Source: Verrucomicrobiota bacterium (GTDB lineage: Bacteria > Verrucomicrobiota > Verrucomicrobiia > Limisphaerales > JACRJZ01). From it: a DNA stretch of 55,291 bases. The notes beneath the pieces were generated by a model. The model had not been told where the DNA came from, ran no database searches, and saw only the letters and a program-made list of their open reading frames with translations. The stretch lies in NCBI GenBank assembly GCA_016219875.1, contig JACRJZ010000119.1, positions 1 through 55,291 on the forward strand, given 5' to 3'. Within the stretch, counting starts at the first letter, position 1. The number at the start of each line of letters is the position of its first letter. The position numbers were made by a program, and so were the translations under genes. This document shows, in pieces, positions 43,764 through 51,776 of this stretch.

Positions 43764-44501
43764 TCAGGCGGCGTCCCTCAAGACGATTTCAGCCAGACAC
43801 GAATAGCGGCTGCCTTCCGGGTGCAGTTCGCTGCGCATGACTTCGAGCCGATCGGCCGTCCACTCGCCCAACCCGCGCCCCGTCAGCGCTCGCACGCGCC
43901 CGGTCAGAGCCTGGGCTTCGGCAGGCCGGAGGCGATTGATGCGCGCGAGCGTCAGGTGGGCTGAGAAGTCGCGGTCCTCCGGCTTCTCGGCAAAGGGGGC
44001 CGTGGCCGTCTTCACTTTCTCCTGCAAGGCACTCAACTCGCCGGCCTTGTCCTGGAGGCCCACCCACAGCACGCGCGGGCGTCGCTCGTGGGGGAAGAAG
44101 CCGACGCCCGTAGCCCGCAAGGCGAACGGACCGCAGCCCTGGGACGTTTCGAGCGAGACTCTTTCAAAGCTGTCGCAGCCGACGTGAGAAGGCTCACATC
44201 GATTGGAGATTGCAGATTGGAGATTGCAGATTGGAAATGGAGCCTCCTGACGTCGGCTGTTACGGGGTTTTGAAACCGCTTCGCGAGTGGCCGCGACGAG
44301 GGCGTCCCGCCGTGCGGGGTCCACTTTCCCCAAGAACACAAGCGTGAGATGAATCTGCTCCGACCGGACCCAGCGGACGCCGTCGCCGGGCGCAAGACGG
44401 CGGAGTTCCTGTTGGAGCCGGCGGATTTCATCCTTCACCGGTTCCGGGACCGGCAGCGCGATGAAAAGACGCCAAGCGGGAGACTGAGGCGGGTCCGGCA
44501 T
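43764..44501 (-). CDS. thpR: RNA 2',3'-cyclic phosphodiesterase (2H family) with in-frame repeat insertion
   Basis: 245 residues against about 180 for typical ThpR. Both catalytic HxT motifs are present: H51-L-T53 (IHLTLVFLG) and H182-L-T184 (FSAHLTLARI), flanked by WRLFIALPVPEPVKDEI at the start and PRVLWVGLQDKAGELSALQE in the middle. Family members hydrolyse RNA 2',3'-cyclic phosphates and can join tRNA halves in vitro. The extra ~45 residues (about 78-122, including PICNLQSAISNRCEPSHVGC) correspond to a family B palindrome at 44172-44263, inserted in a loop between the two halves. Reading frame and motifs are preserved. 41 bp downstream of the aldo/keto reductase gene, same strand. Confidence 0.9.
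   Translation of the reverse strand: MPDPPQSPAWRLFIALPVPEPVKDEIRRLQQELRRLAPGDGVRWVRSEQIHLTLVFLGKVDPARRDALVAATREAVSKPRNSRRQEAPFPICNLQSAISNRCEPSHVGCDSFERVSLETSQGCGPFALRATGVGFFPHERRPRVLWVGLQDKAGELSALQEKVKTATAPFAEKPEDRDFSAHLTLARINRLRPAEAQALTGRVRALTGRGLGEWTADRLEVMRSELHPEGSRYSCLAEIVLRDAA
44172..44263 (+). repeat. Family B element, copy 5, inside thpR
   Basis: Arms 44172-44195 (gtcgcagccgacgtgagaag) and 44240-44263 (gagcctcctgacgtcggctg). The middle has a tandem duplication of the 14-bp unit ggagattgcagatt that is single in the copy at 43645-43722. Flanking tttcaaagc and gttttgaaa form short outer arms, also seen at the other B copies. Confidence 0.92.
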
Positions 44502-44542
44502 GGGGTTGGGATTTCAAATTTCAAATCTGAAATCTCACCGGC

Positions 44543-45487
44543 TCACGGCAGCCGCTCCCCCCGCGAGGCTTCCAGGAGGAGATACCATTCCTCGCGCGAC
44601 AACTCGAAGTCCACCGCCTCGACGGCTTCTTTGATGCGTTCGCCTTTGGTGGACCCGACGATGGGCACGATGCCGCTGGGATGCTTCATCAGCCAGGCCA
44701 GCGCCACGATGGTCCGGGTGGTGCCCCGCTCACGGGCCAAGTGTTCGAGTTCTTCCCGGAGGCCGATGCGTTTGGCGTGGTCTTCGGCGCGGAGGTCGAT
44801 GGGCATGACATCGGCAAGCTGGCCGCCGGCGAGCGGACTCCAGGCCAGAGGGGTCATTGTTTCGGCCAGACATTGGTCCAGCGTGCCGTCTTCAAAGCAA
44901 TTCAGGCGCGCGAGGCTGATCTCGACCTGATTCACGAGGAGCCGCATCGGGCAGGCCTTCTGGAGCATCACGACTTGGGACGGCCGGAAATTGCTGACGC
45001 CGAACTCGCGCACCTTGCCCTGCTGTTTCAGCTTGCTGAACGCCTCGGCCACCTCGGCCGGGTCGCAGAGATAATCGGGCCGGTGAAGTTGGTAGAGGTC
45101 AATCACCTCGACGCCCAGACGTTTCAGCGAGGCCTCGCAAGATTGCAGGATGTAGGGCGCGGTGAAATCGTAGCGGTAGGGTGCGGCCGGCGTGGAATCG
45201 CCCTTCTTGCGAATGCCGCACTTGCTGGCGATGACGACGCGCTCGCGCATACCGGAGACTTCCTTCAGCACTTGGCCAAAGATCTTCTCTCCCGCCCCCA
45301 TGCAGTAGATGTCGGCGTGGTCGAAGAGGGTGTAACCGGCTTCGTAGGCGGTGAGGATGGCGCGGCGCCCGGCGGCCTCGCGTTCGGGCATGACCTCTTC
45401 CGGGTTCCACGTGCCGGCCACGCGCCAGCAGCCGTAAGCGAGCCGGCTGGATTTGAGTGAACTGCCGCCGATCTGGATGGTTTGCAT
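44543..45487 (-). CDS. Aldo/keto reductase family oxidoreductase
   Basis: 314 residues, (beta/alpha)8 NAD(P)H-dependent enzyme reducing carbonyls. Catalytic tetrad visible: D56, Y61, K89 and H135 (TLFDHADIY, VIASKCG, LYQLHRPD). Cofactor-end motifs: PLAWSPLAGGQ and VPIVGSTKGERIKEAVEA. Resembles the YdhF subgroup (start IQIGGSSLKSSRLAYGCWR). Substrate not determinable; sugar or sugar-derived aldehydes are plausible given xylB three genes downstream. First gene of the minus-strand series with thpR, frr and xylB. Confidence 0.92.
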   Translation of the reverse strand: MQTIQIGGSSLKSSRLAYGCWRVAGTWNPEEVMPEREAAGRRAILTAYEAGYTLFDHADIYCMGAGEKIFGQVLKEVSGMRERVVIASKCGIRKKGDSTPAAPYRYDFTAPYILQSCEASLKRLGVEVIDLYQLHRPDYLCDPAEVAEAFSKLKQQGKVREFGVSNFRPSQVVMLQKACPMRLLVNQVEISLARLNCFEDGTLDQCLAETMTPLAWSPLAGGQLADVMPIDLRAEDHAKRIGLREELEHLARERGTTRTIVALAWLMKHPSGIVPIVGSTKGERIKEAVEAVDFELSREEWYLLLEASRGERLP

Positions 45488-45566
45488 AATGCGTTCGCGG
45501 CGACGATAGCCCCGGAGCCGAGGGTTGGGAAATCAGAAATGCGGGTGCCTGGCGCGTCCCAGGGGT

Positions 45567-45754
45567 GCATCCAGCTCGGGTCCGCCCCGCCCCGTAGCGC
45601 AGGCTTTCCAGTCTGCCGTCTCGCCGACTTTCAGTCGGCAAACCGTGAAAACGACCGGCCCGCTTGCCTGCTCTCGCGCCCGCCGGTTAGAAAACCGGCG
45701 CTGCGGCAGGCTGGAAAGCCTGCGCTACCAACGATCTTGGCCGGAGCTTGATGC
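45567..45754 (+). repeat. Family A element, copy 4, with outer gcatc-agctc arms
   Basis: Outer arms gcatccagctc (45567-45577) and gagcttgatgc (45744-45754); core from gtagcgcaggctttccagtc (45594) to ggctggaaagcctgcgctac (ends 45728), with an internal ccgactttcagtcgg. No gene is visible in 45488-45842, though the frame of the following gene stays open through it. Confidence 0.87.
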
Positions 45755-45842
45755 GCCCGCGCGCCCGTTTCTACGGCCCGCTTCTAGCACTTGCATTCCA
45801 CCCCTGTCCTGCCCATTCTCCCCCCGCAATTGGCAAGACTGC

Positions 45843-47690
45843 ATGAGTAACGGAACCGATTCGGACCTGAATCTCGACCTGCACTTCCTCCCCTCGTGGG
45901 CGAAAGAGCCGAGCAATCGCAATTTGTACACCGACTTCGAGGGCGAGCGGGAGGATCGTCGCGGGCGCGGGCCGGGCGACCGTCCGGGGCGCCGTCGCGA
46001 AGGCCCGCCTTCGCGTGACCGCCAGGGGCCGCGCCGGGACAGCGGTCCTCGTCCGCCCCGGCCTGACCCGCAGGGCCGCGCTCCGCAACCGCGCGGCGAC
46101 CGTCGGGACCAGGGCCGCGGCCGGCCTCCGCGCGGAGGCCGCCCCGAGCGCGACATGCGCCCACCGCGAGAGTTTACTCCCGAACCGCTGCCCGAAGTGT
46201 GGATCACGTTCACGCCGGACGAGAAGGGCGTGGACTCGCTGGCCCGGCAAATCCGCATGACCGGCCGCGCCTATCCGCTCTTCGAAGTGGCGCAGATGAT
46301 TCTCGCCAAGCCGGAGCGGCACACCGTGACGTTCACCATCAAGAAGAACGCCGAGGGGCAGATCCTGCAGCCGCTCTTCGTCTGCGCGCTGGACGACACG
46401 TTGTGGCTCTCGGAAGCCGAAGCGGTGGACTACGCGTTGAACAAGCACTTCGACGCCTTCTACCAGGCGGAGAAGACCGAGATCGAGCCGCCCAAAGGCA
46501 CTTACACGTTTGTCGCGCAGTGCGCTTTCAGCGGCATCATCCTGGGTCCGCCCAACCACCACGATTACCAGAACCAGTTGCACAAGCTGCACAGCGAGCG
46601 GTTCTCGCGGATGCCGTTCGACGTTTACAAGTCGCGCGTCCGCATCGTGCGCGACGAGGCGGTCATCAAGAAATGGGTCGAGAGCCAGAGCTGGCGGACG
46701 GAATACGTCTGCCTGAACATGCCGGAACCATTGCGCCTCGCCACCATGGCGGAAGTGGAAGCCCATTTCCGCGAAAACCATCTCGCCATCATCATCACGC
46801 AGGTCGAGGCGCATACGCTCCCCGGCACGGTCAGCCGGCAGATGCGCTGCCAGCCCCTGCAACGGCTCGTGCGCTCCTCCTGGGAGCAACAGCGGCGTTT
46901 CCCGCTGCAAGTCTCCACGGTGCTGAGCCAGCAGTTCGCCGCGCGCGGGCTTCAGTTCTTCAAAGTCAGCAAGAACATCACCCACGTCGCGGTGGCCCGG
47001 CCGCATTTCCTCGATCTCGACGCCGAGCCGGTTTCGGATGGCATCCGGCGGATTGTCACCTTCATCAACGAGCACCCGCGCTGCACGCGGCGGCACCTGC
47101 TCGATGCGCTGGCGCCTGCCCCCGTGCTCGAACCCGCGCCAGAGGTTCCTGTCGCCAGTGAGCCGAGCGAACCTGCGGCGGCCCCCGAGGCGGTCGCAAC
47201 TGAGCCTCCCGCGCCTGAAGCCGCGGAAGTTTCCGAAGCTCCGGTGGACGAAGCAGCGCCACAGCCTGAACCGGCACCGCAGCCTGAGCCGGTACCGGCT
47301 GCGCCTGTGCCTTCTCCGGAAGTCACGGCGGTGATCGGCGATTTGCATTGGCTCATTCATCAAGGCCACGTCATCGAGTTCGCCAACGGCATGTTGGAGA
47401 CGGCGAAGAAGCCTTTGCCCAAGCCGCCGAAGCCTGCGCCGAAGCCCGCTGCGGAAGCGACGGTTGCCGCGCCCGCCGAAGGCGCGCCGGCGGTGGATTT
47501 ATCCGGCGAAGCCGCCCCGCCTGCGCCGCTCGAAAGCACTGAGCCTTCGGCAGCGGAAGCTGAGCCTGTGCCCGCGGAGCCGGAGCCGGTGTCCGCTGAG
47601 GCAACGACCGCAGAGATTGCCGCGAGCGAACCGGTGCCGGACGCTGAGCCGACCGAGACGATCGAACCTCGTCCGAGCGCCAACGCCTGA
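45843..47690 (+). CDS. Unknown protein: RG-rich N-terminus, conserved core, split C-terminal winged-helix-like segment
   Basis: 615 residues from ATG 45843 (MSNGTDSDLNLDLHFLPSWA); the open frame upstream is repeat. Residues about 35-105 are Arg/Gly/Pro-rich with many RG/RR dipeptides, as in RNA-binding tails. The core (about 115-400) is acidic/aromatic and looks globular (segments PEVWITFTPDEKGVDSLARQ, GPPNHHDYQNQLHKLHSERF, FFKVSKNITHVAVARPHFL). RRIVTFINEHPRCTRRHLLD (about 402-421) and VIGDLHWLIHQGHVIEFANG (about 497-516) look like two parts of a winged helix, separated by about 70 Ala/Pro/Glu-rich residues; another such tail follows. I do not know the family; a nucleic-acid-binding role is inferred only from composition. 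Confidence 0.85.
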   Translation: MSNGTDSDLNLDLHFLPSWAKEPSNRNLYTDFEGEREDRRGRGPGDRPGRRREGPPSRDRQGPRRDSGPRPPRPDPQGRAPQPRGDRRDQGRGRPPRGGRPERDMRPPREFTPEPLPEVWITFTPDEKGVDSLARQIRMTGRAYPLFEVAQMILAKPERHTVTFTIKKNAEGQILQPLFVCALDDTLWLSEAEAVDYALNKHFDAFYQAEKTEIEPPKGTYTFVAQCAFSGIILGPPNHHDYQNQLHKLHSERFSRMPFDVYKSRVRIVRDEAVIKKWVESQSWRTEYVCLNMPEPLRLATMAEVEAHFRENHLAIIITQVEAHTLPGTVSRQMRCQPLQRLVRSSWEQQRRFPLQVSTVLSQQFAARGLQFFKVSKNITHVAVARPHFLDLDAEPVSDGIRRIVTFINEHPRCTRRHLLDALAPAPVLEPAPEVPVASEPSEPAAAPEAVATEPPAPEAAEVSEAPVDEAAPQPEPAPQPEPVPAAPVPSPEVTAVIGDLHWLIHQGHVIEFANGMLETAKKPLPKPPKPAPKPAAEATVAAPAEGAPAVDLSGEAAPPAPLESTEPSAAEAEPVPAEPEPVSAEATTAEIAASEPVPDAEPTETIEPRPSANA

Positions 47691-47779
47691 GCGCCGCCAT
47701 TCCTGAGCCTGAAACCTCGGCGCTCTGCCGAGACGCCGCCACGCCGTCGGCACGTTGAACTGCTGGCGAGAAGGGCGGA

Positions 47780-49282
47780 TCAGTTCTCTCTTCCCAACAC
47801 GGCTCGCTTGACGACACCGTACACTTCAGTGCTTTCGAGAGGGCTGGCAGGGAGGGCCACGTTCGCTGGCCCGATCAACACTGGCCAGTCATCGGAAGAG
47901 GCAGGCCGCCGCCCGTGCGAGCCTTTCACCAGCGTGGCGTCGAGCGGCACCACGTCCATCAACGTGCGGAAGCCGAGTCGCTTTTGCAGAAGCCGCCACA
48001 GGATTCTCAACTTCACCGCCGGGACCTTTGGATCGAGGAACAAGTCCACGGGATCGTAGCCCGGCTTGCGGTGGATATCGACGCAGCGCGCGAAGTCCGG
48101 CGCTTGGGCGTCATCGAGCCAATAGTAGTAGGTGAACCACGCGCTTTCCTTCGCCACCGCCACGTAGTCGCCGGCGCGCGGATGGCTCAGGCCCAGCGCG
48201 GCTTTCTCTTTTCGTCCGAGCACTTGGTCCACGCCGGAGAGCGATTCGAGCAGGCTCCGCACTTCGTGTTTGAGCGCGACGTCCTGGCAATAGACATGAG
48301 CGACTTGATGGTCCGCGACCGCAAAGACACGGCTCGCCCCGCAATCCAGCACGTCCAAACCGAGTTCGTCTTTCACCGTCAGCCAGCCTCTTTCGCGAAA
48401 GAGCCGGTTCAGATGAATGGGCGTCCCGACGTTCGTCAGGCCATACTCCGAAACTAACAAGACCTGCACGCCGCGCTCGCGGAAGAAATCCAGCAAGTCG
48501 CCCACGAGGGCGTCGATGGCGCGGAGGTCGGGGAGGACCGCGGGGTTTAGCGCGCGCGCGGGTGAAGCGAGAAATGGCCCGTGTCGTTGCAGGTTGTAGT
48601 CCAGGTGCGGCAGATAGACGAGGCTGAGCGTAGGCTGGAACTTCCGTTCGATCCACTTCGCCGACTCTGCGATCCAGCGCGAGGCCGCGTCCGGCGCACC
48701 TTGCGGTGATGGCACGCCCGCCGCCGGTCCCCAAAACGCGGCGAACGGAAACTCGCCCAGGTCTTGCTTGATCTCCGGGCGGATAGAGAACGGCCACGAG
48801 TAAATGTCGAAGACCTTGCAGCCGTCCGCCGGGTAGATGGGGCGCGGTGTGATGGAGTAGTCGGCGGTGGAATACATGTTGAACCACCAAAACAGCTTCG
48901 CGACGGTGAAGTCGCGCAGCGGCTCCGCCTGCGGCGTCCACACGGCGGACGGCGGGGCCGCGGCCGCGCGCTCCGCTTTTCGGGCTATGGATTGCTCCCG
49001 CAGTTCTTCCCACACTTTGCGGCCTTGGACCAAGTGGTTGGACTGTTTCCAGAACTGGACCTCCGCCAGTTCGCGGTTGAACCAGCCGTTGCCCACAATG
49101 CCGTGCTCCGCCGGGCGCCGGCCCGTCAGGTAATCCGACTGGGCCGTGCAAGTGACCGCGGGGAAGGCAGGCCGGATGCGGGCCATTGCGCCCGCCTGCC
49201 GATAGGCCTCGAGGCGCGGCGTGTGCGGGCCGAGCAGCGCCGGGGTGAGGCCAACGACGTTGAGAACGACGGTACGGATCAT
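47780..49282 (-). CDS. Alkaline-phosphatase superfamily protein (nucleotide pyrophosphatase/phosphodiesterase-like)
   Basis: 500 residues from ATG 49282 (MIRTVVLNVVGLTPALLG); a GTG 6 bp upstream is possible. The nucleophile region FPAVTCTAQSDYLTGRRPAE (T44 by alignment with NPP enzymes) and the downstream GIVGNGWFNREL match the superfamily, as does HRKPGYDPVDLFLDP near the C-terminus. Two usual metal-ligand positions differ: the N-terminal Asp-Gly reads VVGL and the SDHG motif reads SEYG (VSEYGLTNVG). No signal peptide is obvious. Last gene of the tight minus-strand operon, 16 bp after the ABC permease. Substrate unknown. Confidence 0.87.
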   Translation of the reverse strand: MIRTVVLNVVGLTPALLGPHTPRLEAYRQAGAMARIRPAFPAVTCTAQSDYLTGRRPAEHGIVGNGWFNRELAEVQFWKQSNHLVQGRKVWEELREQSIARKAERAAAAPPSAVWTPQAEPLRDFTVAKLFWWFNMYSTADYSITPRPIYPADGCKVFDIYSWPFSIRPEIKQDLGEFPFAAFWGPAAGVPSPQGAPDAASRWIAESAKWIERKFQPTLSLVYLPHLDYNLQRHGPFLASPARALNPAVLPDLRAIDALVGDLLDFFRERGVQVLLVSEYGLTNVGTPIHLNRLFRERGWLTVKDELGLDVLDCGASRVFAVADHQVAHVYCQDVALKHEVRSLLESLSGVDQVLGRKEKAALGLSHPRAGDYVAVAKESAWFTYYYWLDDAQAPDFARCVDIHRKPGYDPVDLFLDPKVPAVKLRILWRLLQKRLGFRTLMDVVPLDATLVKGSHGRRPASSDDWPVLIGPANVALPASPLESTEVYGVVKRAVLGREN

Positions 49283-49298
49283 GGCCACGAATCAATTC

Positions 49299-50138
49299 TC
49301 AGGACTTGATGTCGCGCGCGTGGAAGGCCACCACGCCCACCACCAGGAAGGTCACATTGGCCCCCGCCAGCACCGAGAGCGACTGGGCCACGCGCCACCA
49401 GGGGATGGGCTGGGCGAACAGGTAGTGCCAGGTCTGAAGGTGGTAGGTGATAAAGAAATTGTGGTACTCACGGAAGTAGGGCATCGACTGCAGGATTAAA
49501 TCCACGAAGAGAAACGACAGGGCGAGGATCGTGGCCGCCGCCGGTTTGATGTTGAAGCAGGAAAACATGGAGGCCAGGCCCATGATCGAGAAGGCGTGGC
49601 TCACCAGGAAAATGCTCGCCGCCACGTACCGCTTCAGCCCGGCGTCCGCGTCGAAGACGCCGAAGATGCCAAACTCCGGGTTCCAGAAGAACAATCCGCC
49701 CCACGGGAAGAACAGCCGCGCCGAGAGCAGCCCGAGGACGCTCAGCACGAGCACCAGGCCCACGGTGAAAATGAATCCGGCCAGCCACTTCACGACCAGG
49801 AGCCGCACTCGCGACACCGGACGCGACAAGATCATCCGCAGCGTGCCGTCTTCCGCCTCCTTGGCCACCAAGTCGCCGCCGACCAACGCGACGTAGAGCG
49901 GCATCAGCAGCCCAGCCAACGGGATCAGCATGATGGAGCAGATGGACAGCGCGGACAGGAACTGCTGGGCGGCGTAGCCGTTGCCTTCGAGCGTGCGCTC
50001 GTAGAAGCGGAAGGCGTTCGTGAACCGGAAGATGACGTTGAATGTGTTCTGGGCCAGCAGCAGCATACCAAAGCCGATGTAAGTGCGCTTCTTGCCGAAG
50101 AGCTTCCAGAGTTCGTTGCGCAGTTGGTGGAGGAACAT
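49299..50138 (-). CDS. ABC transporter permease (ABC-2 type)
   Basis: 279 residues from ATG 50138 (MFLHQLRNELWKLFGKKRTY), 2 bp after the ATPase stop. Six hydrophobic spans and the ABC-2 pattern: N-terminal amphipathic helix, then GGDLVAKEAEDGTLRMILSR-PVSRVRLLVVKW, typical of NatB/BcrB-like permeases. The open frame upstream to 50702 is antisense-like noise. Works with the ATPase encoded immediately before it; cargo unknown (membrane remodelling, peptide or lipid export are common for this type). Confidence 0.9.
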   Translation of the reverse strand: MFLHQLRNELWKLFGKKRTYIGFGMLLLAQNTFNVIFRFTNAFRFYERTLEGNGYAAQQFLSALSICSIMLIPLAGLLMPLYVALVGGDLVAKEAEDGTLRMILSRPVSRVRLLVVKWLAGFIFTVGLVLVLSVLGLLSARLFFPWGGLFFWNPEFGIFGVFDADAGLKRYVAASIFLVSHAFSIMGLASMFSCFNIKPAAATILALSFLFVDLILQSMPYFREYHNFFITYHLQTWHYLFAQPIPWWRVAQSLSVLAGANVTFLVVGVVAFHARDIKS

Positions 50139-50140
50139 GG

Positions 50141-51046
50141 TCAATTCGCCGCCTTGCGGCCCGACTTCATCAACGACAGGTAGAAATCCTCCAGCGTCAT
50201 TTCCTCGGCCGCGACCTCGAACACCGGCATCCCTTGCTCGACCAGCCTGCGCACGACTTGGTCCGTGCCCGTGCCCGCAGCCAGGATGACGTGCTTGCCG
50301 TCGCGGCTGTCGAGGATGAGGCGCTCGCGCCGCAGCAACTCGACTGCGGCGGGGAAATCGCTCACCCGCAACCGCACGAGGTTCTGCCGCGACTTCGCCT
50401 CGGCGAGATGGCCCTCGAACACGAGCCGGCCTTCCTTCAACACCGCGATCCGGGTGCAGAGTTGCTCGACTTCGGTGAGGAGATGGGACGACAGCAGGAT
50501 CGTCATGCCGAGTTCGCGGTGGAGCCGAAGGATCGTTTGCCGGATTTCGTGAAGACCTTCGGGATCGAGTCCGTCGCCCGGCTCGTCGAGGATCATCAGC
50601 TTGGGCTGCGGGAGCAGCGCCTGCGCCAGGGCCAGGCGCGCCCGCATCCCGTGGGAATATGTTTTCACCTTTGATGCCTCGCGACCGGTCAACCCAACCC
50701 AATCGATCACTTCAGCGATGCGCCGCCGCGACGTGGGTGCGGTGTAGTGGCTGAGGATTTCCAAGTTCCGATAGCCGCTAAGGTAATCATAGAACGCGGG
50801 CGACTCGAAGATCGCGCCGACGGACTGCAGCGCCTGCCGGCGTTGCCGCGCCACGTCGAAGCCACCGATCTTCGCCTCGCCGGACGTGGGCCAGACCTGG
50901 CCCAGCATCATGCCGATGGCCGTGCTCTTGCCCGCGCCGTTGTGGCCAAGCAGACCGAAGATTTCGCCGGCCGGCACCGTGAGGGTCAGGTCGTCCACGG
51001 CGCGGCGCGGGCCGAATTGTTTGGTGAGGGAGCGAAGTTCGATCAT
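50141..51046 (-). CDS. ABC transporter ATP-binding protein
   Basis: 301 residues. Walker A GHNGAGKST at 34-42, Q-loop region SVGAIFESPAFYDYLSGYRN, signature YSHGMRARLALAQALL (the consensus SGG is replaced by SHG, normal in this subfamily), Walker B LMILDEPGDGLDP and switch-His in ILLSSHLLTEVE. A C-terminal extension of about 80 residues is typical of BcrA/NatA-like exporters. 16 bp downstream of the prepilin stop and 2 bp upstream of the permease start. Confidence 0.95.
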   Translation of the reverse strand: MIELRSLTKQFGPRRAVDDLTLTVPAGEIFGLLGHNGAGKSTAIGMMLGQVWPTSGEAKIGGFDVARQRRQALQSVGAIFESPAFYDYLSGYRNLEILSHYTAPTSRRRIAEVIDWVGLTGREASKVKTYSHGMRARLALAQALLPQPKLMILDEPGDGLDPEGLHEIRQTILRLHRELGMTILLSSHLLTEVEQLCTRIAVLKEGRLVFEGHLAEAKSRQNLVRLRVSDFPAAVELLRRERLILDSRDGKHVILAAGTGTDQVVRRLVEQGMPVFEVAAEEMTLEDFYLSLMKSGRKAAN

Positions 51047-51062
51047 GCGTTCTGGCGGCCGG

Positions 51063-51776
51063 CTATTTCGTTCCCGCCAGTTCGAGCAGGTTTTTGATGT
51101 GACCGTCGGCGTAAAGGAAGTTGTATTCCTTGCCGGCGCCGCGGGCGCGGTGGAACCCTTCCTTGTCGAACACCAACGGGATTTTTTCCGGGGCGGTGGT
51201 GAGATTCAGGACGTTGAGATGCTCGGCGTTCTGGCCGTTGATGAACACGTTCCAGCCGTAGCTGGAGCCGGTGCCCTCGAACAGCCGCTTGTCGTCCGAC
51301 GGGCAGCGCAGGACCGCCGTCGAGCCGAGGTGGTTTGTGAGCACTACGTCGATCGTGTTGGTGCGCGGCACGGCGTTGGTGCTGAGGAGCGCGTCGTAAA
51401 TGACCGGCATCTTGTTGTCGTTCTCGGCGACGTACATCTGCAAGGCCGCGCCAATTTGATGCAAGTTCGACAAGCAAGCCGTGGCCCGCCCGTGTTCCTT
51501 GGCCTTGCCGAGGACCGGCAACAGCAACGCCGCGAGCATGCCGATGACGGCGATCACGACCAGCAGTTCGATCAACGTAAAGGCCCGCCGGCGGTGCGGG
51601 GGGCGAGTTGGAGGTTGAAGGTTGAAGGTTGAAAGTTGTCCCCCGTGCCAGCTTCGCCGGCCACTTTCAACTTGTTCGCCGCGACGCGCGCGGCCAACCA
51701 ACCCGATCCTCCCGTCCCGCGGAGTGGACCTTGGGCTTCGGACTTTGGACCTTGGACTTTGGACCTTGGGCCTCAT
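51063..51776 (-). CDS. Prepilin-type N-terminal cleavage/methylation protein with unusually long leader
   Basis: 237 residues if started at ATG 51776, which overlaps the upstream TGA (ATGA). The type IV prepilin signal RRRAFTLIELLVVIAVIGML is at residues 62-81, cleaved between A65 and F66, with E70 as Glu+5. The body has the Verrucomicrobia/Planctomycete pseudopilin pattern LGKAKEHGRATACLSNLHQI, YVAENDNKMP and FLYADGHIKNLLEL (an H-X9-DG-like end). The leader (1-65) is encoded mostly by repeat DNA; a TTG at 51701 is the only later start, and no ATG or GTG is closer. Lies in an operon with an ABC exporter; possibly a surface or secretion pseudopilin. Confidence 0.85.
   Translation of the reverse strand: MRPKVQSPRSKVRSPRSTPRDGRIGLVGRARRGEQVESGRRSWHGGQLSTFNLQPPTRPPHRRRAFTLIELLVVIAVIGMLAALLLPVLGKAKEHGRATACLSNLHQIGAALQMYVAENDNKMPVIYDALLSTNAVPRTNTIDVVLTNHLGSTAVLRCPSDDKRLFEGTGSSYGWNVFINGQNAEHLNVLNLTTAPEKIPLVFDKEGFHRARGAGKEYNFLYADGHIKNLLELAGTK
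51608..51773 (+). repeat. Tandem/palindromic family F repeats within the prepilin leader
   Basis: Two patches: 51608-51672 with ggttgaaggttgaaggttga and the inverted ccactttcaacttg, and 51728-51773 made of ggaccttgggcttcgg, actttggaccttgg, actttggaccttgggcctc units. In the minus frame they encode QLSTFNLQPPT and RPKVQSPRSKVRSPRSTP of the prepilin leader, without stop codons. The first patch resembles the gttgagagt stretch at 14778-14815 and the family D arms. Confidence 0.75.

Noticed and set aside
45525..45842. Upstream extension of the RG-rich protein
   Set aside because: Lies within a family A palindrome; ATG 45843 begins a more natural protein.
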